Below are positions 1 through 8,668 of a DNA stretch of 32,496 nucleotides, one piece after another. The DNA is taken from assembly GCF_937146585.1 (NCBI RefSeq), contig NZ_CAKZRO010000072.1, positions 1 to 32,496 on the forward strand, given 5' to 3'. This DNA is from an uncultured Halorubrum sp. Its GTDB lineage: Archaea > Halobacteriota > Halobacteria > Halobacteriales > Haloferacaceae. Numbering within the stretch: the stretch's first letter is position 1; every line of letters begins with the position of its first letter. The translations under genes were made by a program, and so were the position numbers. The notes under the pieces are model-generated. The model saw nothing but the letters and a program-made list of their open reading frames with translations, ran no database searches and was not told where the DNA came from.

Positions 1-28
1 TCGCGAAGCGTCGTCGGCCGCTCCCGCG

Positions 29-769
29 TCACCAGTCGCGAGACACCGGCGTCTCGCTCGCGTCCACGTTCGACAGGAGCCACGCCGCGGCGTCGGCGAG
101 CGCGTCGTCGTCGGTGGCGGTCACCTTCAGCCGGTTGTGCTCCGCCTCGCGGTCGGGGTAACAGCCGACGGCGACGTCGAACCGCTCCATCGCCTCCCGC
201 AGCGCGGGGACGATGTTCGACTCCGGCTCGACGGTGTAGAGGAACCGCGAGCGGCGGTCGCCCGCGAACTCGTCGGCGACGGCCTCGAACGTCGCCTTCA
301 GCTCGTCCGGGATGCCGGGCATGACGTAGACGTTCTCGACCACGCAGCCCGGCGCGAGCCCCGCGTCGGTCACGAGCGGGCGGCTCCCCGCGGGGACCGC
401 CGCCTCGGCCTCGACGTCGACGTCGAACTCGCGGTCGGGGACCCGCTCGCGGATCGCGGCCAGCCGCCGCTCGACGGACTCGCGCGTGAGGTCGGTGGGG
501 CCCATCTCGCGGTCGAACGCGTCCGCGACCGCCTCCATCGTCACGTCGTCGGGCGTACTGCCGATGCCGCCCGTCACGATCACCGCGTCGAAGTCGGCGG
601 CGTACTCCCGGACGCGGTCGGCGATCTCCCCCCTGTCGTCCGGGATCGAGAGGATCCGCGGCACGGCGACGCCGCGCTCGCTCAGCTCCGCGGCGAGCCA
701 GTTGGCGTTCGTGTTCACCGTGTCGCCCGAGAGCAGTTCGTCCCCCACCGTGATCAGCGCGACCTGCAT
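29..769 (-). CDS. CinA N-terminal/MoCF-domain protein (molybdopterin-binding-like)
   Basis: A 246-residue protein of the MoaB/MogA-like fold found at the N terminus of CinA (competence/damage-inducible protein A). The N terminus reads MQVALITVGDELLSGDT, followed by N-T-N-A-N-W, and the signature VTGGIGSTPDD lies near residues 65-75; these match the CinA-type nucleotide/pterin-binding loop. The usual C-terminal CinA amidohydrolase domain is absent, as is common in archaeal stand-alone versions. In CinA this domain hydrolyses ADP-ribose-type pyrophosphates; whether this protein does so is not shown. The ATG at 769 was chosen because homology begins there; the frame stays open to a GTG further upstream, but that extension is Arg/Ser-rich and overlaps the divergent promoter. 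The neighbour at 887 is divergent. Family sure, substrate unknown. Confidence 0.88.
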   Translation of the reverse strand: MQVALITVGDELLSGDTVNTNANWLAAELSERGVAVPRILSIPDDRGEIADRVREYAADFDAVIVTGGIGSTPDDVTMEAVADAFDREMGPTDLTRESVERRLAAIRERVPDREFDVDVEAEAAVPAGSRPLVTDAGLAPGCVVENVYVMPGIPDELKATFEAVADEFAGDRRSRFLYTVEPESNIVPALREAMERFDVAVGCYPDREAEHNRLKVTATDDDALADAAAWLLSNVDASETPVSRDW

Positions 770-886
770 CGACACCCTGTACGGTCGGGCGACGGATGTA
801 CGTTTCCCGCCACCGCGCGGGCGGTGCGACGACGCGCGTCCGCACCGACCAGAAAGGCTAACCATTCGATCCGTATACTCCGACTC
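770..886. promoter_or_regulatory. Divergent intergenic promoter region
   Basis: This gap separates two divergent starts. On the plus strand, AGAAAGGCTAACC (about 851-863) gives a BRE/TATA-like element about 27 bases ahead of the ATG at 887, which fits a leaderless haloarchaeal transcript. On the minus strand an A/T patch around 795-806 (GAAACGTACATCC when read on that strand) is the best candidate for the gene starting at 769. Inference from spacing only. Confidence 0.4.
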
Positions 887-1870
887 ATGGCCCTCCACGC
901 GGTCGAAGACCTCGAGGAAGCGTTCGGCGTCACCCGGGAGTTCCTGACGCCCGTCACCCCGCGCCGCTGGCTGACGCTCGCGCTCGTCGCCCTCTTCGTC
1001 GGCGGCGGCGTGAGTTTCCCGACGGCACAGTTCGGCACGTCGTCGACGTCCGGAGACGTCCCGGTCGGTGAGGTCCCGTCAGCCCTCCCGGTCGACCTGC
1101 TGACGCTCGCCGTCGCGGCCGTCGGCGTCGGACTGCTGTTCCTCGCCGTAGTCGCGCTGATCGGAGCGGTCATGGAGTTCGTGCTGATCGAGTCGCTCCG
1201 CACCGGCGAGGTGACGCTCCGACGCTACTGGCGCCGGCGGTGGCGGCAGGGGCTCCGCCTGTTCGGGTTCCGGATAGCGATCGGACTCCCGACGCTCGCG
1301 CTGTTCGGCGGCTGGGCCGCGCTGCTCGTCGTGCCGGTCCTGACCGGGCGCGACCCCGGATTCTCCGCCGCGGCGTTTTTGATCGGGATCCCCCTTTTGA
1401 GCCTCGTCAGCGTCGCGTACGCGTTGGTGTCGGGGTTCACGACCGTGTTCGTCGTGCCGCTCATGATCCAGTCGGACTCGGGCGTCCTCGCGGCGTGGCG
1501 TCGCCTCTGGCCGTCGATCAAGCGTTCGTGGAAACAGTACCTGGCGTACGTCGTCGTCGCGTTCCTGTTGACGGTCGCGACCGGGATCGTCGTCTCGGTC
1601 GTCGTCGGCATCGTCGCGGTCGTACTCCTCGTCCCCGTCCTCGTCGCGGTCGCGGTCGTTCACGCGACCGTCTCGGTGACGTCGCCGATCGGACTGGTCC
1701 TCCTCGTTCCCATCGCGTTGCTGTTCGGCGTCGCGGTGCTCGCGGTCGGAGCGCTCGCGCGGGTCCCCGTCGTGACGTATCTCCGATACCACGCGCTGCT
1801 CGTGCTCGGCGACGTCGAGGAGTCGTTCGACGTCCTCGCCGATCGGCGGCCGTTGGTCGCGGATCCGTGA
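887..1870 (+). CDS. Haloarchaeal multi-pass membrane protein (DUF7544-like)
   Basis: A 327-residue integral membrane protein. It starts MALHAVEDLEEAFGVTREFL, a conserved-looking amphipathic head, followed by about six hydrophobic segments (roughly residues 24-42, 68-95, 125-150, 160-190, 220-255 and 260-285). It ends with a cytoplasmic-looking segment rich in Y-L-R-Y-H and Asp/Glu. The head and the VVTYLRYHALLVLGD tail are features I associate with the haloarchaeal DUF7544 family; no enzymatic motif is seen. The frame is open far upstream, but that part is antisense to the CinA-like gene and Arg/His-rich, so the ATG at 887 with a TATA-like box 27 bases upstream is preferred. Function unknown; the family call is from memory of the pattern. 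Confidence 0.8.
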   Translation: MALHAVEDLEEAFGVTREFLTPVTPRRWLTLALVALFVGGGVSFPTAQFGTSSTSGDVPVGEVPSALPVDLLTLAVAAVGVGLLFLAVVALIGAVMEFVLIESLRTGEVTLRRYWRRRWRQGLRLFGFRIAIGLPTLALFGGWAALLVVPVLTGRDPGFSAAAFLIGIPLLSLVSVAYALVSGFTTVFVVPLMIQSDSGVLAAWRRLWPSIKRSWKQYLAYVVVAFLLTVATGIVVSVVVGIVAVVLLVPVLVAVAVVHATVSVTSPIGLVLLVPIALLFGVAVLAVGALARVPVVTYLRYHALLVLGDVEESFDVLADRRPLVADP

Positions 1871-1946
1871 CGAGTCCGGCTCGGCGACACCGCGCCGCTC
1901 GGGACCGAGACGGCGCTTCGAACCCCGCCGAGCGGCCGAGGCGCGC

Positions 1947-3119
1947 TCAAAACAGCGACTCCAACTCCCCGTCGCTGTCCATCAGATCCGCGAAGCGGTC
2001 CTCGCTCTCGTCGGTGATCTCGCCCAGGTTCCGTTGCGCCTCGATCGCGACCTGCTGAAGCTCCTTGACCCGCGGGACGTTCGTCACGCCGCCGAGCAGC
2101 ACGAGCGCCGCGACCGTGCCCTCGCCGCGTCGCGGGTAGTCGCCGCCGCGGACCTCCATCGAGCCGGTCTGTTCTTCGAGCCACTTGCGACCGTGTTCGA
2201 TCCCCTTCCGGTTGAGGTACGCCGGCGGCCCGGCGACGACGAGCAGCGCGCGCTCCGTGCCGCTCACCTCACAGGGCAGGGTGAGCCGACCGAGCGTCGC
2301 TTTCCGGACGAGGCTCGTGACCCGGTTGGTGGCCTCCGTGCTGTCGATCCCGTCAGTCGAATCGTCGCGGAGCCGCGACAGCAATCCCGACCGCTTCGGT
2401 TCGTCCACCTCGACGTCGGCGTACCCCAGCGACGAGATGCCGCCGCCCTTGAGCGTGTTGATGATCTCGGAGGAGTCGACCACGCTCTCGGCCACGTCGC
2501 TCCCCTCGGTGATCTCGCCGGCGCTGAACAGCACGCCGAACCGCTGGACCAGCTCCCTGTTGATGGCGTCGAACCCCTCCCCGACGGACTCGCCCGAACT
2601 GCGCCACGCGTCGTTGTCGAACAGCATGAGGTTGTCCACCTCGTCGACGAACGTCTTGAGCGAGCGGGCGGCGTTCAGCGTGTAGATCCCGCCCTCGTCG
2701 CGACCGGGGAGGATGCCGAGCCCGTACACGGGTTCGGTGTAGATCCGTTTGAGGTTCTTCGCGATCACGGGTGCGCCGCCCGACCCCGTCCCGCCGCCCA
2801 GCCCCGCGACGACCAGGAACGCGTCTATCTCGTGGACCGGCACCGAGTCGAGCGCCCCCTGGATCTCGTCGATGTCCTCCTCGGCCACTTCAGCGCCCAG
2901 TTCGTTGTCCGCGCCCACGCCGTGGCCCTTGACTCGCGACTGCCCGATCAGGATCCGGCGGTCAGTCGGGAGGCGGTCGATTCCGTCGAGATCCGCCTTC
3001 GCCGTGTTGACCGCGATCGCTCCGCGAACGATGTCCGCGCCCGTCTCCGCGTCGTAGGCCAGGAACTCGTCGACCACCTTCCCGCCCGCCTGTCCGACCC
3101 CGATCAATGCGAGTTTCAT
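1947..3119 (-). CDS. cetZ: Tubulin/FtsZ-superfamily protein CetZ
   Basis: A 390-residue cytoskeletal GTPase of the archaeal CetZ family, which controls cell shape and rod development/motility in Haloferax rather than division itself. The GTP-binding loop GVGQAGGK is at residues 7-14, the tubulin/FtsZ signature G-L-G-G-G-T-G-S-G-G at 106-115, and the T7-loop/NxxR-type region (NRELVQRFG) lies near residue 210. The last residues, ELESLF, resemble the CetZ1 C-terminal tail, and the body resembles CetZ1 more than CetZ2, so this is probably a CetZ1 orthologue. The start MKLALIG at 3119 is preferred over an upstream in-frame start five codons earlier because the family begins with MK-L-A. A TATA-like box (TTTATC on the minus strand, about 3153-3160) lies about 35 bases upstream. 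Divergent from the acylase gene. Confidence 0.95.
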   Translation of the reverse strand: MKLALIGVGQAGGKVVDEFLAYDAETGADIVRGAIAVNTAKADLDGIDRLPTDRRILIGQSRVKGHGVGADNELGAEVAEEDIDEIQGALDSVPVHEIDAFLVVAGLGGGTGSGGAPVIAKNLKRIYTEPVYGLGILPGRDEGGIYTLNAARSLKTFVDEVDNLMLFDNDAWRSSGESVGEGFDAINRELVQRFGVLFSAGEITEGSDVAESVVDSSEIINTLKGGGISSLGYADVEVDEPKRSGLLSRLRDDSTDGIDSTEATNRVTSLVRKATLGRLTLPCEVSGTERALLVVAGPPAYLNRKGIEHGRKWLEEQTGSMEVRGGDYPRRGEGTVAALVLLGGVTNVPRVKELQQVAIEAQRNLGEITDESEDRFADLMDSDGELESLF

Positions 3120-3190
3120 GTGAACACACCGCACGTATCTACGCGGGTCAGACAGATAAAGGTTCGAAGCGGAGTCCGATCCAAATTATA
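3120..3190. promoter_or_regulatory. Compact shared promoter between cetZ and acylase gene
   Basis: Only 71 bases separate the two divergent ATGs. CAGATAAAGG at 3153-3162 reads as CCTTTATCTG on the minus strand, a good TATA-like element for cetZ. The same AGATAAAG string lies about 30-35 bases ahead of the plus-strand ATG at 3191 and is the only reasonable TATA candidate for it, so the two promoters probably overlap. The AATTATA just before the plus ATG is too close to serve as a TATA box. Confidence 0.5.
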
Positions 3191-5650
3191 ATGAAGGACC
3201 GCGGCATCGCTTGGGAGGTGACACGTGACACCACGCGCCGCGCGGTCCTCGCGAGCGTTCTCGCGGCCGGCAGCGCCGGGCTGGCGGCGAGCGACGCGGC
3301 CGACCTCCTCGACTCGTTTGCGCCGCTGTCGGGCGAGGCGTGGGACGCGGCCGACCGCTCCCTCCCGGAGACCGTCGAGAGCCCGCACGGGGCGGCGACG
3401 GTCGCCCGCGACGAGTTCGGCGTCCCGCAGATCGAGGCGGACGAGGAGCCGGCTGCGTACTTCGCGGTCGGCTACTGTCAGGCGTTCGACCGTCTGTTCG
3501 CGATGGACCTCCAGCGACGGGTGATGCGGGGCCGCCTCTCTGAGGTGATCGGCGAGGCGACGCTCGACAGCGACGAGTTCAACGTCGCGATGGGGTTCGC
3601 GGACGCCGCCGAGGCGACGTGGGACGTCGTCGCGGAGACGCGCGCCGGCCCGCTCGTCGAGGCGTTCGTCGACGGCGTCAACGCCGCGATGGAAGACCTG
3701 CCGCTCCCGCTGGAGTTCGAGCTGATCGGCTACGAGCCGGCGCCGTGGACGCCGGTCGACTCGATGCTGATGGAGAAGCAGATCTCGTGGACGCTCACCG
3801 GCGACTTCGGCGAACTGCGGCGGGCGCTGGTCGCCGAGCATCTGGGCGCGGACCGCGCGGCGACGCTGTTCCCGACGCGGTACGATCACGACGACACGAT
3901 CCTCGACGGGACGGAGACCCGGCTCGGCGGGAGCGCCGAGCGCGTCCGCGACGCGAGCGATCGCGCGTCGGACGGCGGGCCGAGCGACTCCGTCGGCCCC
4001 GTCGACCCCGAGTTGGCCGACTGGCTCTCCGGCTTCGAGTCGCCGACGGGCGTCGGCTCGAACAGCTGGGTCGTCTCCGGGGAGCGGACCGCGAGCGGGA
4101 CGCCGACCGTCGCGTACGACCCGCACCTCTCGCTCCAGGCGCCGCCGCTGTGGTACGAGCAGTCGGTCGACACCCCCGAGCGCTCGGTGCGGGGCGCGAC
4201 GTTCTCGGGCGTCCCGTTCGTCATCGCGGGCGCGAACGACCGCGGGACGTGGTCGTTCACCAACCTCGGCGCAGACGTGCTGGACTGTTATCGGTACGAC
4301 ATCGACGACGCGGGCGACCGCTACCGGTACGACGGGGAGTGGCGCCCATTCGAGACCGACGAGCGCGAGTCGATCCCGGTCGCCGGCGGCGAGGACCGGG
4401 AGGTCCGCGTGCGGCGCACCGTCCACGGTCCCCTGATCGAACGCGAGGGGGAGACGGTCGGCGTCGCGTGGACCGGCCACACCGCGACGCGGACCACGGT
4501 CGCCATCGAGGCGTACGGGCGCAGCGGGGGGATAGACGACCTGCTCGAAGCGACGCGCGACTTCGACCTGCCGACCCAGAACCTCGTGTACGCGGACGCG
4601 GACGGCCGGACCCTCTACTTCGCGACCGGCCGGCTGCCGATCCGCCGCACCGACGGGGAGGTCGTCGACGGCGACCGGATCTTCGACGGCACCGCGGGCG
4701 AGGGCGAGTGGAGCGGCTTCGAACCCTTCGGCGAGTCCTCGTGGGAGGGGTTCGTCCCCTTCGCGGAGAAGCCGCACGCGATCGACCCCGACGTCCTCTC
4801 GACGGCCAATCAACGCCCGATCGACGACCCGACCCACTACGTCGGCGTCAGCTACGCGGCCCCGTACCGCGGGTCCCGGATCGCCGACCGACTTGACGCG
4901 GCGACCGGCGACGAGGGGTCGACGGACCCCGGCTTCCACCGCGCCCTCCAGAACGACGTGCGCGACGGGCGCGGCCCGGAGTTGGTCCCCGAGCTGGTCG
5001 CCGCGGTCCGCGACCGCGACGACCCGGATCCGTCGCTCGTCGACGCCGCGGACGCCCTCGACGAGTGGGACTACCGGATGACGCGCGGCTCGCGCGCAGC
5101 GCTGCTGTTCGCCCGCTACCTCCCGCACTTCCGCGAGCGCGTCTTCGGCCCGACGTTCGCCGACGCCGACCTCGGCGAGGGGTACTACCCGAGCGACTGG
5201 ACGCTCGCGCGGCTGCCCGACGACGACCCGCTGTTCGACGGCCGGTCGCGGGCCGCCCTCGCGGTGCGAGCGCTCCGCGACGCGCTCGACGAAGTCGAGG
5301 CGGAGGGGTGGGAGACCTACGGCGACTACAACACCACGCGGTCGATGAGCCATCCGCTCGGCGGCGAGGCGCCGTTCCTGAACTACGAGTCGCTGCCGGC
5401 GGACGGGTCGCCCGCGACCGTGAAGAACTACCGCGTCGGCTCCGCGGTCGGGTCGAGCTGGCGGATGATCGTGCGGCCGGGCACGGACGCGACGGCGGTC
5501 CTGCCGGGCGGGAACTCCGGCGACTACTTCTCCGAGCACTACGACGACCAGCTCCGGCGGTGGCTCGGCAACGACCAGCGGCCGATGCCGCTCGGCGGGG
5601 GCGGCGAGCCGGCGGTGCGGTTCGAGCCGTCGACGGAGGGGTCGCAGTGA
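3191..5650 (+). CDS. Penicillin acylase (S45) family Ntn-hydrolase, probably Tat-exported
   Basis: An 819-residue precursor of the penicillin/acyl-homoserine-lactone/cephalosporin acylase family, which hydrolyses amide bonds and matures by autocatalytic cleavage. Residues 1-40 carry a twin-arginine pair (R16-R17) followed by a hydrophobic Ala/Leu stretch, suggesting Tat export. The alpha region includes the family-typical GVPQI-like motif (E-F-G-V-P-Q-I) near residue 78. The motif G-S-N-S-W at 289-293 places the predicted N-terminal nucleophile of the beta subunit at Ser290; AYDPHLSL follows about 25 residues later, and ANQRPIDD and Y-P-S-D-W are seen further on. The ATG at 3191 is preferred because the upstream extension is Lys/Arg-rich and antisense to cetZ control DNA. 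It overlaps the small membrane gene downstream by 4 bases (GTGA). Substrate unknown. Confidence 0.92.
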   Translation: MKDRGIAWEVTRDTTRRAVLASVLAAGSAGLAASDAADLLDSFAPLSGEAWDAADRSLPETVESPHGAATVARDEFGVPQIEADEEPAAYFAVGYCQAFDRLFAMDLQRRVMRGRLSEVIGEATLDSDEFNVAMGFADAAEATWDVVAETRAGPLVEAFVDGVNAAMEDLPLPLEFELIGYEPAPWTPVDSMLMEKQISWTLTGDFGELRRALVAEHLGADRAATLFPTRYDHDDTILDGTETRLGGSAERVRDASDRASDGGPSDSVGPVDPELADWLSGFESPTGVGSNSWVVSGERTASGTPTVAYDPHLSLQAPPLWYEQSVDTPERSVRGATFSGVPFVIAGANDRGTWSFTNLGADVLDCYRYDIDDAGDRYRYDGEWRPFETDERESIPVAGGEDREVRVRRTVHGPLIEREGETVGVAWTGHTATRTTVAIEAYGRSGGIDDLLEATRDFDLPTQNLVYADADGRTLYFATGRLPIRRTDGEVVDGDRIFDGTAGEGEWSGFEPFGESSWEGFVPFAEKPHAIDPDVLSTANQRPIDDPTHYVGVSYAAPYRGSRIADRLDAATGDEGSTDPGFHRALQNDVRDGRGPELVPELVAAVRDRDDPDPSLVDAADALDEWDYRMTRGSRAALLFARYLPHFRERVFGPTFADADLGEGYYPSDWTLARLPDDDPLFDGRSRAALAVRALRDALDEVEAEGWETYGDYNTTRSMSHPLGGEAPFLNYESLPADGSPATVKNYRVGSAVGSSWRMIVRPGTDATAVLPGGNSGDYFSEHYDDQLRRWLGNDQRPMPLGGGGEPAVRFEPSTEGSQ

Positions 5651-6024
5651 GCGACTCCCCGCCGCGTCCGGCCGACGCGCCGTCCTCGGCCGATCCCGCG
5701 TCGCTCCTCGACCGCGTCCGGACGGAACCGAGACCGCACGCGGCCGCGCTCGTCGCCGCGGTCGGGGTCGGCGTCGCGCTCGCGATCGTTCACTGGGTCG
5801 GGCTGATCGCCGCGGGGGCGCTCGCGTCGCTCGTCGCCCCGACGGTCCGCCGCGGGGTCGGCTACGCGCTCGGCGCGGGGGTCGTCGCCCTCGCGGCGTT
5901 CGCGGTCTCGCTCGGCCCGTCGGCCGCCGCGGTGCCGGGGATGCGTCCGGTCGTCTACCTCGCGGTCGGCGCGGGGCTGGTACTTCCCCTGTTCGGCTCG
6001 CTCGCGCGGGCCGTCGTCCCGTGA
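5647..6024 (+). CDS. Small membrane protein coupled to the acylase gene
   Basis: A 125-residue protein with a GTG start whose TG forms part of the TGA stop of the acylase gene, giving the 4-base GTGA overlap typical of translational coupling. After a soluble Pro/Asp/Arg-rich head of about 35 residues there are three to four hydrophobic segments (about 36-55, 58-75, 78-97 and 103-122). No known motif was recognised. Co-expression suggests a role in the membrane environment of the exported acylase, but this is inference. The start cannot lie far upstream because that part is out-of-frame acylase sequence. Confidence 0.75.
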   Translation: MSDSPPRPADAPSSADPASLLDRVRTEPRPHAAALVAAVGVGVALAIVHWVGLIAAGALASLVAPTVRRGVGYALGAGVVALAAFAVSLGPSAAAVPGMRPVVYLAVGAGLVLPLFGSLARAVVP

Positions 6025-6046
6025 GCGAGGTCGCGGGGACCGAGTC

Positions 6047-6409
6047 CTAGTCCAGGCGTTCTACTTCGGCGGTCTCGTCCGTCTCCGCGTCGCCCGTGTT
6101 GCGGGTCCCGCTCGGTTCGAACAGCACGATCTCTGCCTCCGGTTCGGCGACCGGGCGGTGCTCGGTGCCGCGCGGAACGACCGTGAACTCCCCCGCCTCC
6201 AACACCGCGTCGTCCGCCTCGCGGAACTCGATCCGGAGCCGCCCCGAGTGGACGAGGAACAGCTCGTCGGCCGCCTCGTGGCTGTGCCAGACGAACTCGC
6301 CGTCCGCCTTCGCGAGCTTGACCGCCTGCCCGTTGAGCTCGCCCGCGAGCCGCGGGGACCACGTCTCGTCGAACGAGTCGAACGCGTCGGTGAGGGAGAC
6401 CGGCTCCAT
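6047..6409 (-). CDS. Cupin-domain protein
   Basis: A 120-residue single-domain cupin. Motif 1 is visible as W-H-S-H-E-A-A-D-E-L (HxHx5E-like) followed by F-L-V-H-S-G-R-L, and motif 2 as G-E-F-T-V-V-P-R-G-T-E-H-R-P, with the metal-binding His/Glu set present. Such proteins bind a divalent metal and act as small isomerases, dioxygenases or sensors; the substrate is not deducible. The ATG at 6409 (MEPVSLTDAF) is preferred because family members begin near there and TTTACC lies about 25 bases upstream. In-frame GTG codons at 6454 and 6448 are possible alternatives, since a strong TATATA at 6494-6500 is well placed for them. Convergent with the preceding membrane gene. Confidence 0.88.
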   Translation of the reverse strand: MEPVSLTDAFDSFDETWSPRLAGELNGQAVKLAKADGEFVWHSHEAADELFLVHSGRLRIEFREADDAVLEAGEFTVVPRGTEHRPVAEPEAEIVLFEPSGTRNTGDAETDETAEVERLD

Positions 6410-6545
6410 ACCGTCGGTCGGCGGCGGAGCGGTAAAGTCGCTGTCCACCGGCACGGGGGAGCGGGCAGTCGCGGGCGACGGAGCCTCGCCAGAATATATA
6501 CCACTCCGGAGCGGTGCCGACCGCTCCGGACGGCGGCGGACGCCT

Positions 6546-6553
6546 CATATAAG
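6546..6553 (+). promoter_or_regulatory. TATA box for the gene at 6586
   Basis: CATATAAG lies about 36 bases ahead of the ATG at 6586, giving an expected transcription start roughly 8-12 bases before the start codon. An in-frame GTG at 6574 would also be compatible. Confidence 0.45.
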
Positions 6554-6585
6554 CGTTTACGGGGGGACTGAGCGTGTCGCGACGT

Positions 6586-7455
6586 ATGACAGCGACCCAC
6601 GCGGACGGCGAGAGCGATCCGGTCCGGGCGGCGCGAGCGGAGCTCCGAGTCGAGCGGCGCCGGGTCGTCGATGAGCGCGAGGCGTTCCGCGCGTTCAGGG
6701 TTCGGGTGTCGTCGATCCCGGACGAGAGCGCGAACGCCGGCCCGCCCGACCCCGCCGCGGCCGACGGGTTCGCGGGCGTGAGCGGCGCGGTCGGCGGCGC
6801 AGTCGGCGGCTCGGGGGGCGGAGCGGCGTCGCCCGGCTCCCGGCTGGTGGCGGTGCGCGACGCGTACCGCGCCACGGTGATGTCGGTCCCGCACTACGAG
6901 ACGGAGTACGACGACACCTACGAGCGGAGCGTCGCCGAGGAGTTCGGCCCGGAGCTCGCCTACGCGCTCACTCGGACGAACTGCTTCCACGAGGAGTACA
7001 AGCAGTCGCTGCTGAGCGCCGTCGAGACCGCGGTCCGGGATCGCGAGGCGTTCATCGACGCCGTCGAGTCGGAGATCGAATCGGTCGAGCGCGCGGGGTC
7101 CCGGCTCGACCCGATCCGGAGCGAGATCGACGCGATCGAGGACGAGATCGGCGTTGCCGGGAGCGAGGGAGTTGACGATGCCGACGTCGACGCCCCCGGG
7201 TTCGGTGCGCTCGACGCCTGCCGGACCCGAACGGAGGCGCTGCGCGACGACTGCGACCGCATCGCGGGCCGCCGCCAGCGCGTGCTCGCGGACCACCGGC
7301 GACGGCTCGCGATCGGTGACGACCTCGACCTCCCGGCGTACTGCTACCAGGGTCTCGACGTCACGTACCCGGTTCTCTCGGCGGTCGGCGCGGTCGGCGA
7401 CCGCCTCGACTCCCTCCGGACACGGATCGAACGGGCGATGGCGCAATCCGGCTGA
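6586..7455 (+). CDS. Haloarchaeal conserved protein (DUF7260-like)
   Basis: A 289-residue soluble, acidic protein. The first 50 residues form a charged helix (ARAELRVERRRVVDEREAF), then a Gly/Ala/Ser-rich low-complexity linker at about 60-90, then a conserved-looking core with S-V-P-H-Y-E-T-E-Y-D-D-T-Y, and an acidic coiled-coil-like part (about 145-270) ending with a D-L-P-A-Y-C-Y-Q-G-L-D segment. This layout matches what I know as the DUF7260 family, repeatedly seen in Halobacteria with no assigned function. The ATG at 6586 is preferred over a GTG four codons upstream. No enzymatic motif or membrane segment was seen. Confidence 0.78.
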   Translation: MTATHADGESDPVRAARAELRVERRRVVDEREAFRAFRVRVSSIPDESANAGPPDPAAADGFAGVSGAVGGAVGGSGGGAASPGSRLVAVRDAYRATVMSVPHYETEYDDTYERSVAEEFGPELAYALTRTNCFHEEYKQSLLSAVETAVRDREAFIDAVESEIESVERAGSRLDPIRSEIDAIEDEIGVAGSEGVDDADVDAPGFGALDACRTRTEALRDDCDRIAGRRQRVLADHRRRLAIGDDLDLPAYCYQGLDVTYPVLSAVGAVGDRLDSLRTRIERAMAQSG

Positions 7456-7542
7456 CCGATCGCCCCGTCGCCCCTCCGCGTCCGAACCCGGTAACATCCG
7501 CGTCCGCGCCGATTCAAGTCGGTCCGCGACGTACGGGAGGGT

Positions 7543-8571
7543 ATGAGCGACACGTCAGACGCGACCGACGCCGGAACCGGGGACGGCCCGACGCCGACCC
7601 CCGGGATCCACCACGTGACCTGCGTCGCGGGCGACCCGCAGCGGAACCTCGACTTCTGGACCGAGACGCTCGGCCTCCGGCTCGTCAAGCGCTCGATCAA
7701 CCAGGACGACCCCGGGACGTACCACTTCTTCTACGGGGACGCCGAGGGCACGCCCGGCACCAGCATGACGTTCTTTCCGTGGACGGAGCTCCCCGAGGGC
7801 GCGGTGGGCGCGGGACAGGTCTCCCGCACCGCGTTCCGGGTGCCCGAGGGGAGCCTCGGCTACTGGGAGGAGCGCTTCGACGACCGCGGCGTCGACTACG
7901 ACGCCCGCGAGGAGCGCTTCGGCGAGACGGTGCTCCCGTTCCGCGACCCAGACGGGCTCCCCGTCGAGCTGGTCGCGGTCGAGATTCCCGACGACGACCC
8001 GACGACGGCCTGGACCGCGTTCGTCCCCGGATCGGCCGCGATCCGCGGGTTCCACTCCGTGACGCTGTGGCTCGGCGACGCCGAGCGGACCGAGCGTCTC
8101 CTCCGAACGATGGGGCTGACGGAGACCGAGTCCGCGGCCGACGCCGCGACCGACACCGAGCGCACCCGCTTCGCGGCCGAGGGTCCGGTCGGGAAGTACG
8201 TCGACGTCGTGGAGACGGACCGGCAGGGGAGCTCCGGCCGCGGCACGGTCCACCACGTCGCGTTCCAGACGCCGACCGACGCCGACCAGTCCGGGATGCG
8301 CGACGCGGTGGCCGGGATGGGCTTGCGCCCGACCCAGCAGATCGACCGCCACTGGTTCCGGTCGGTCTACTTCCGGGAGTTCGCGGGCGTCCTCTTCGAA
8401 CTCGCCACCGCCGAGCCCGGCTACGCGAGCGACGAGCCGCTCGACGCGCTCGGCGAGCGGCTGGTGTTGCCCGGGCAGTTCGAGGGCCGTCGCGAGGCGA
8501 TCGAGGCCGAACTCCCCGACGTGACGGTCCCCCGACCCGACACGGGGTTCGCGGCGAACCGCGCTGACTGA
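7543..8571 (+). CDS. Ring-cleaving dioxygenase-like VOC protein
   Basis: A 342-residue protein with two glyoxalase/VOC modules, like the MhqO/type I extradiol dioxygenase-related group. The first module starts G-I-H-H-V-T (His23-His24) and has the family strings DFWTETLGLRLVKRS and P-G-T-S-M-T-F-F-P-W. The second starts G-F-H-S-V-T-L (His171), then V-H-H-V-A-F-Q-T (His237-His238), and ends with L-F-E-L-A-T (Glu286); a His, His, Glu set would bind Fe(II) or another metal. Members are linked to quinone/catechol detoxification, but the true substrate is unknown. Length is normal (about 310-340). The head of about 20 residues is an unstructured acidic extension. A TATA-like GATTCAAG lies about 30 bases upstream, and GGGAGG sits only 2 bases before the ATG, too near to be a standard Shine-Dalgarno. 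Confidence 0.9.
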   Translation: MSDTSDATDAGTGDGPTPTPGIHHVTCVAGDPQRNLDFWTETLGLRLVKRSINQDDPGTYHFFYGDAEGTPGTSMTFFPWTELPEGAVGAGQVSRTAFRVPEGSLGYWEERFDDRGVDYDAREERFGETVLPFRDPDGLPVELVAVEIPDDDPTTAWTAFVPGSAAIRGFHSVTLWLGDAERTERLLRTMGLTETESAADAATDTERTRFAAEGPVGKYVDVVETDRQGSSGRGTVHHVAFQTPTDADQSGMRDAVAGMGLRPTQQIDRHWFRSVYFREFAGVLFELATAEPGYASDEPLDALGERLVLPGQFEGRREAIEAELPDVTVPRPDTGFAANRAD

Positions 8572-8668
8572 GCGCGCTCTGGGCAGCGGAGTCGTCGCGC
8601 TCGCGACGGTCGCCGTTCCGACCGCCGCGGACCGATCCTTCTAATCGCGCGCGGCCGAACGGTCGCCC

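Noticed and set aside
137..886. In-frame upstream extension of the membrane protein gene starting at 887.
   Set aside because: It is antisense to the CinA-like gene, rich in Arg and His, and lies upstream of the TATA-like box serving the ATG at 887.
3116..5539. A long open frame of about 800 codons on the minus strand, opposite the acylase gene.
   Set aside because: It is very Arg/Val-rich with the composition of an antisense shadow in G+C-rich DNA; the plus-strand frame has clear family motifs.
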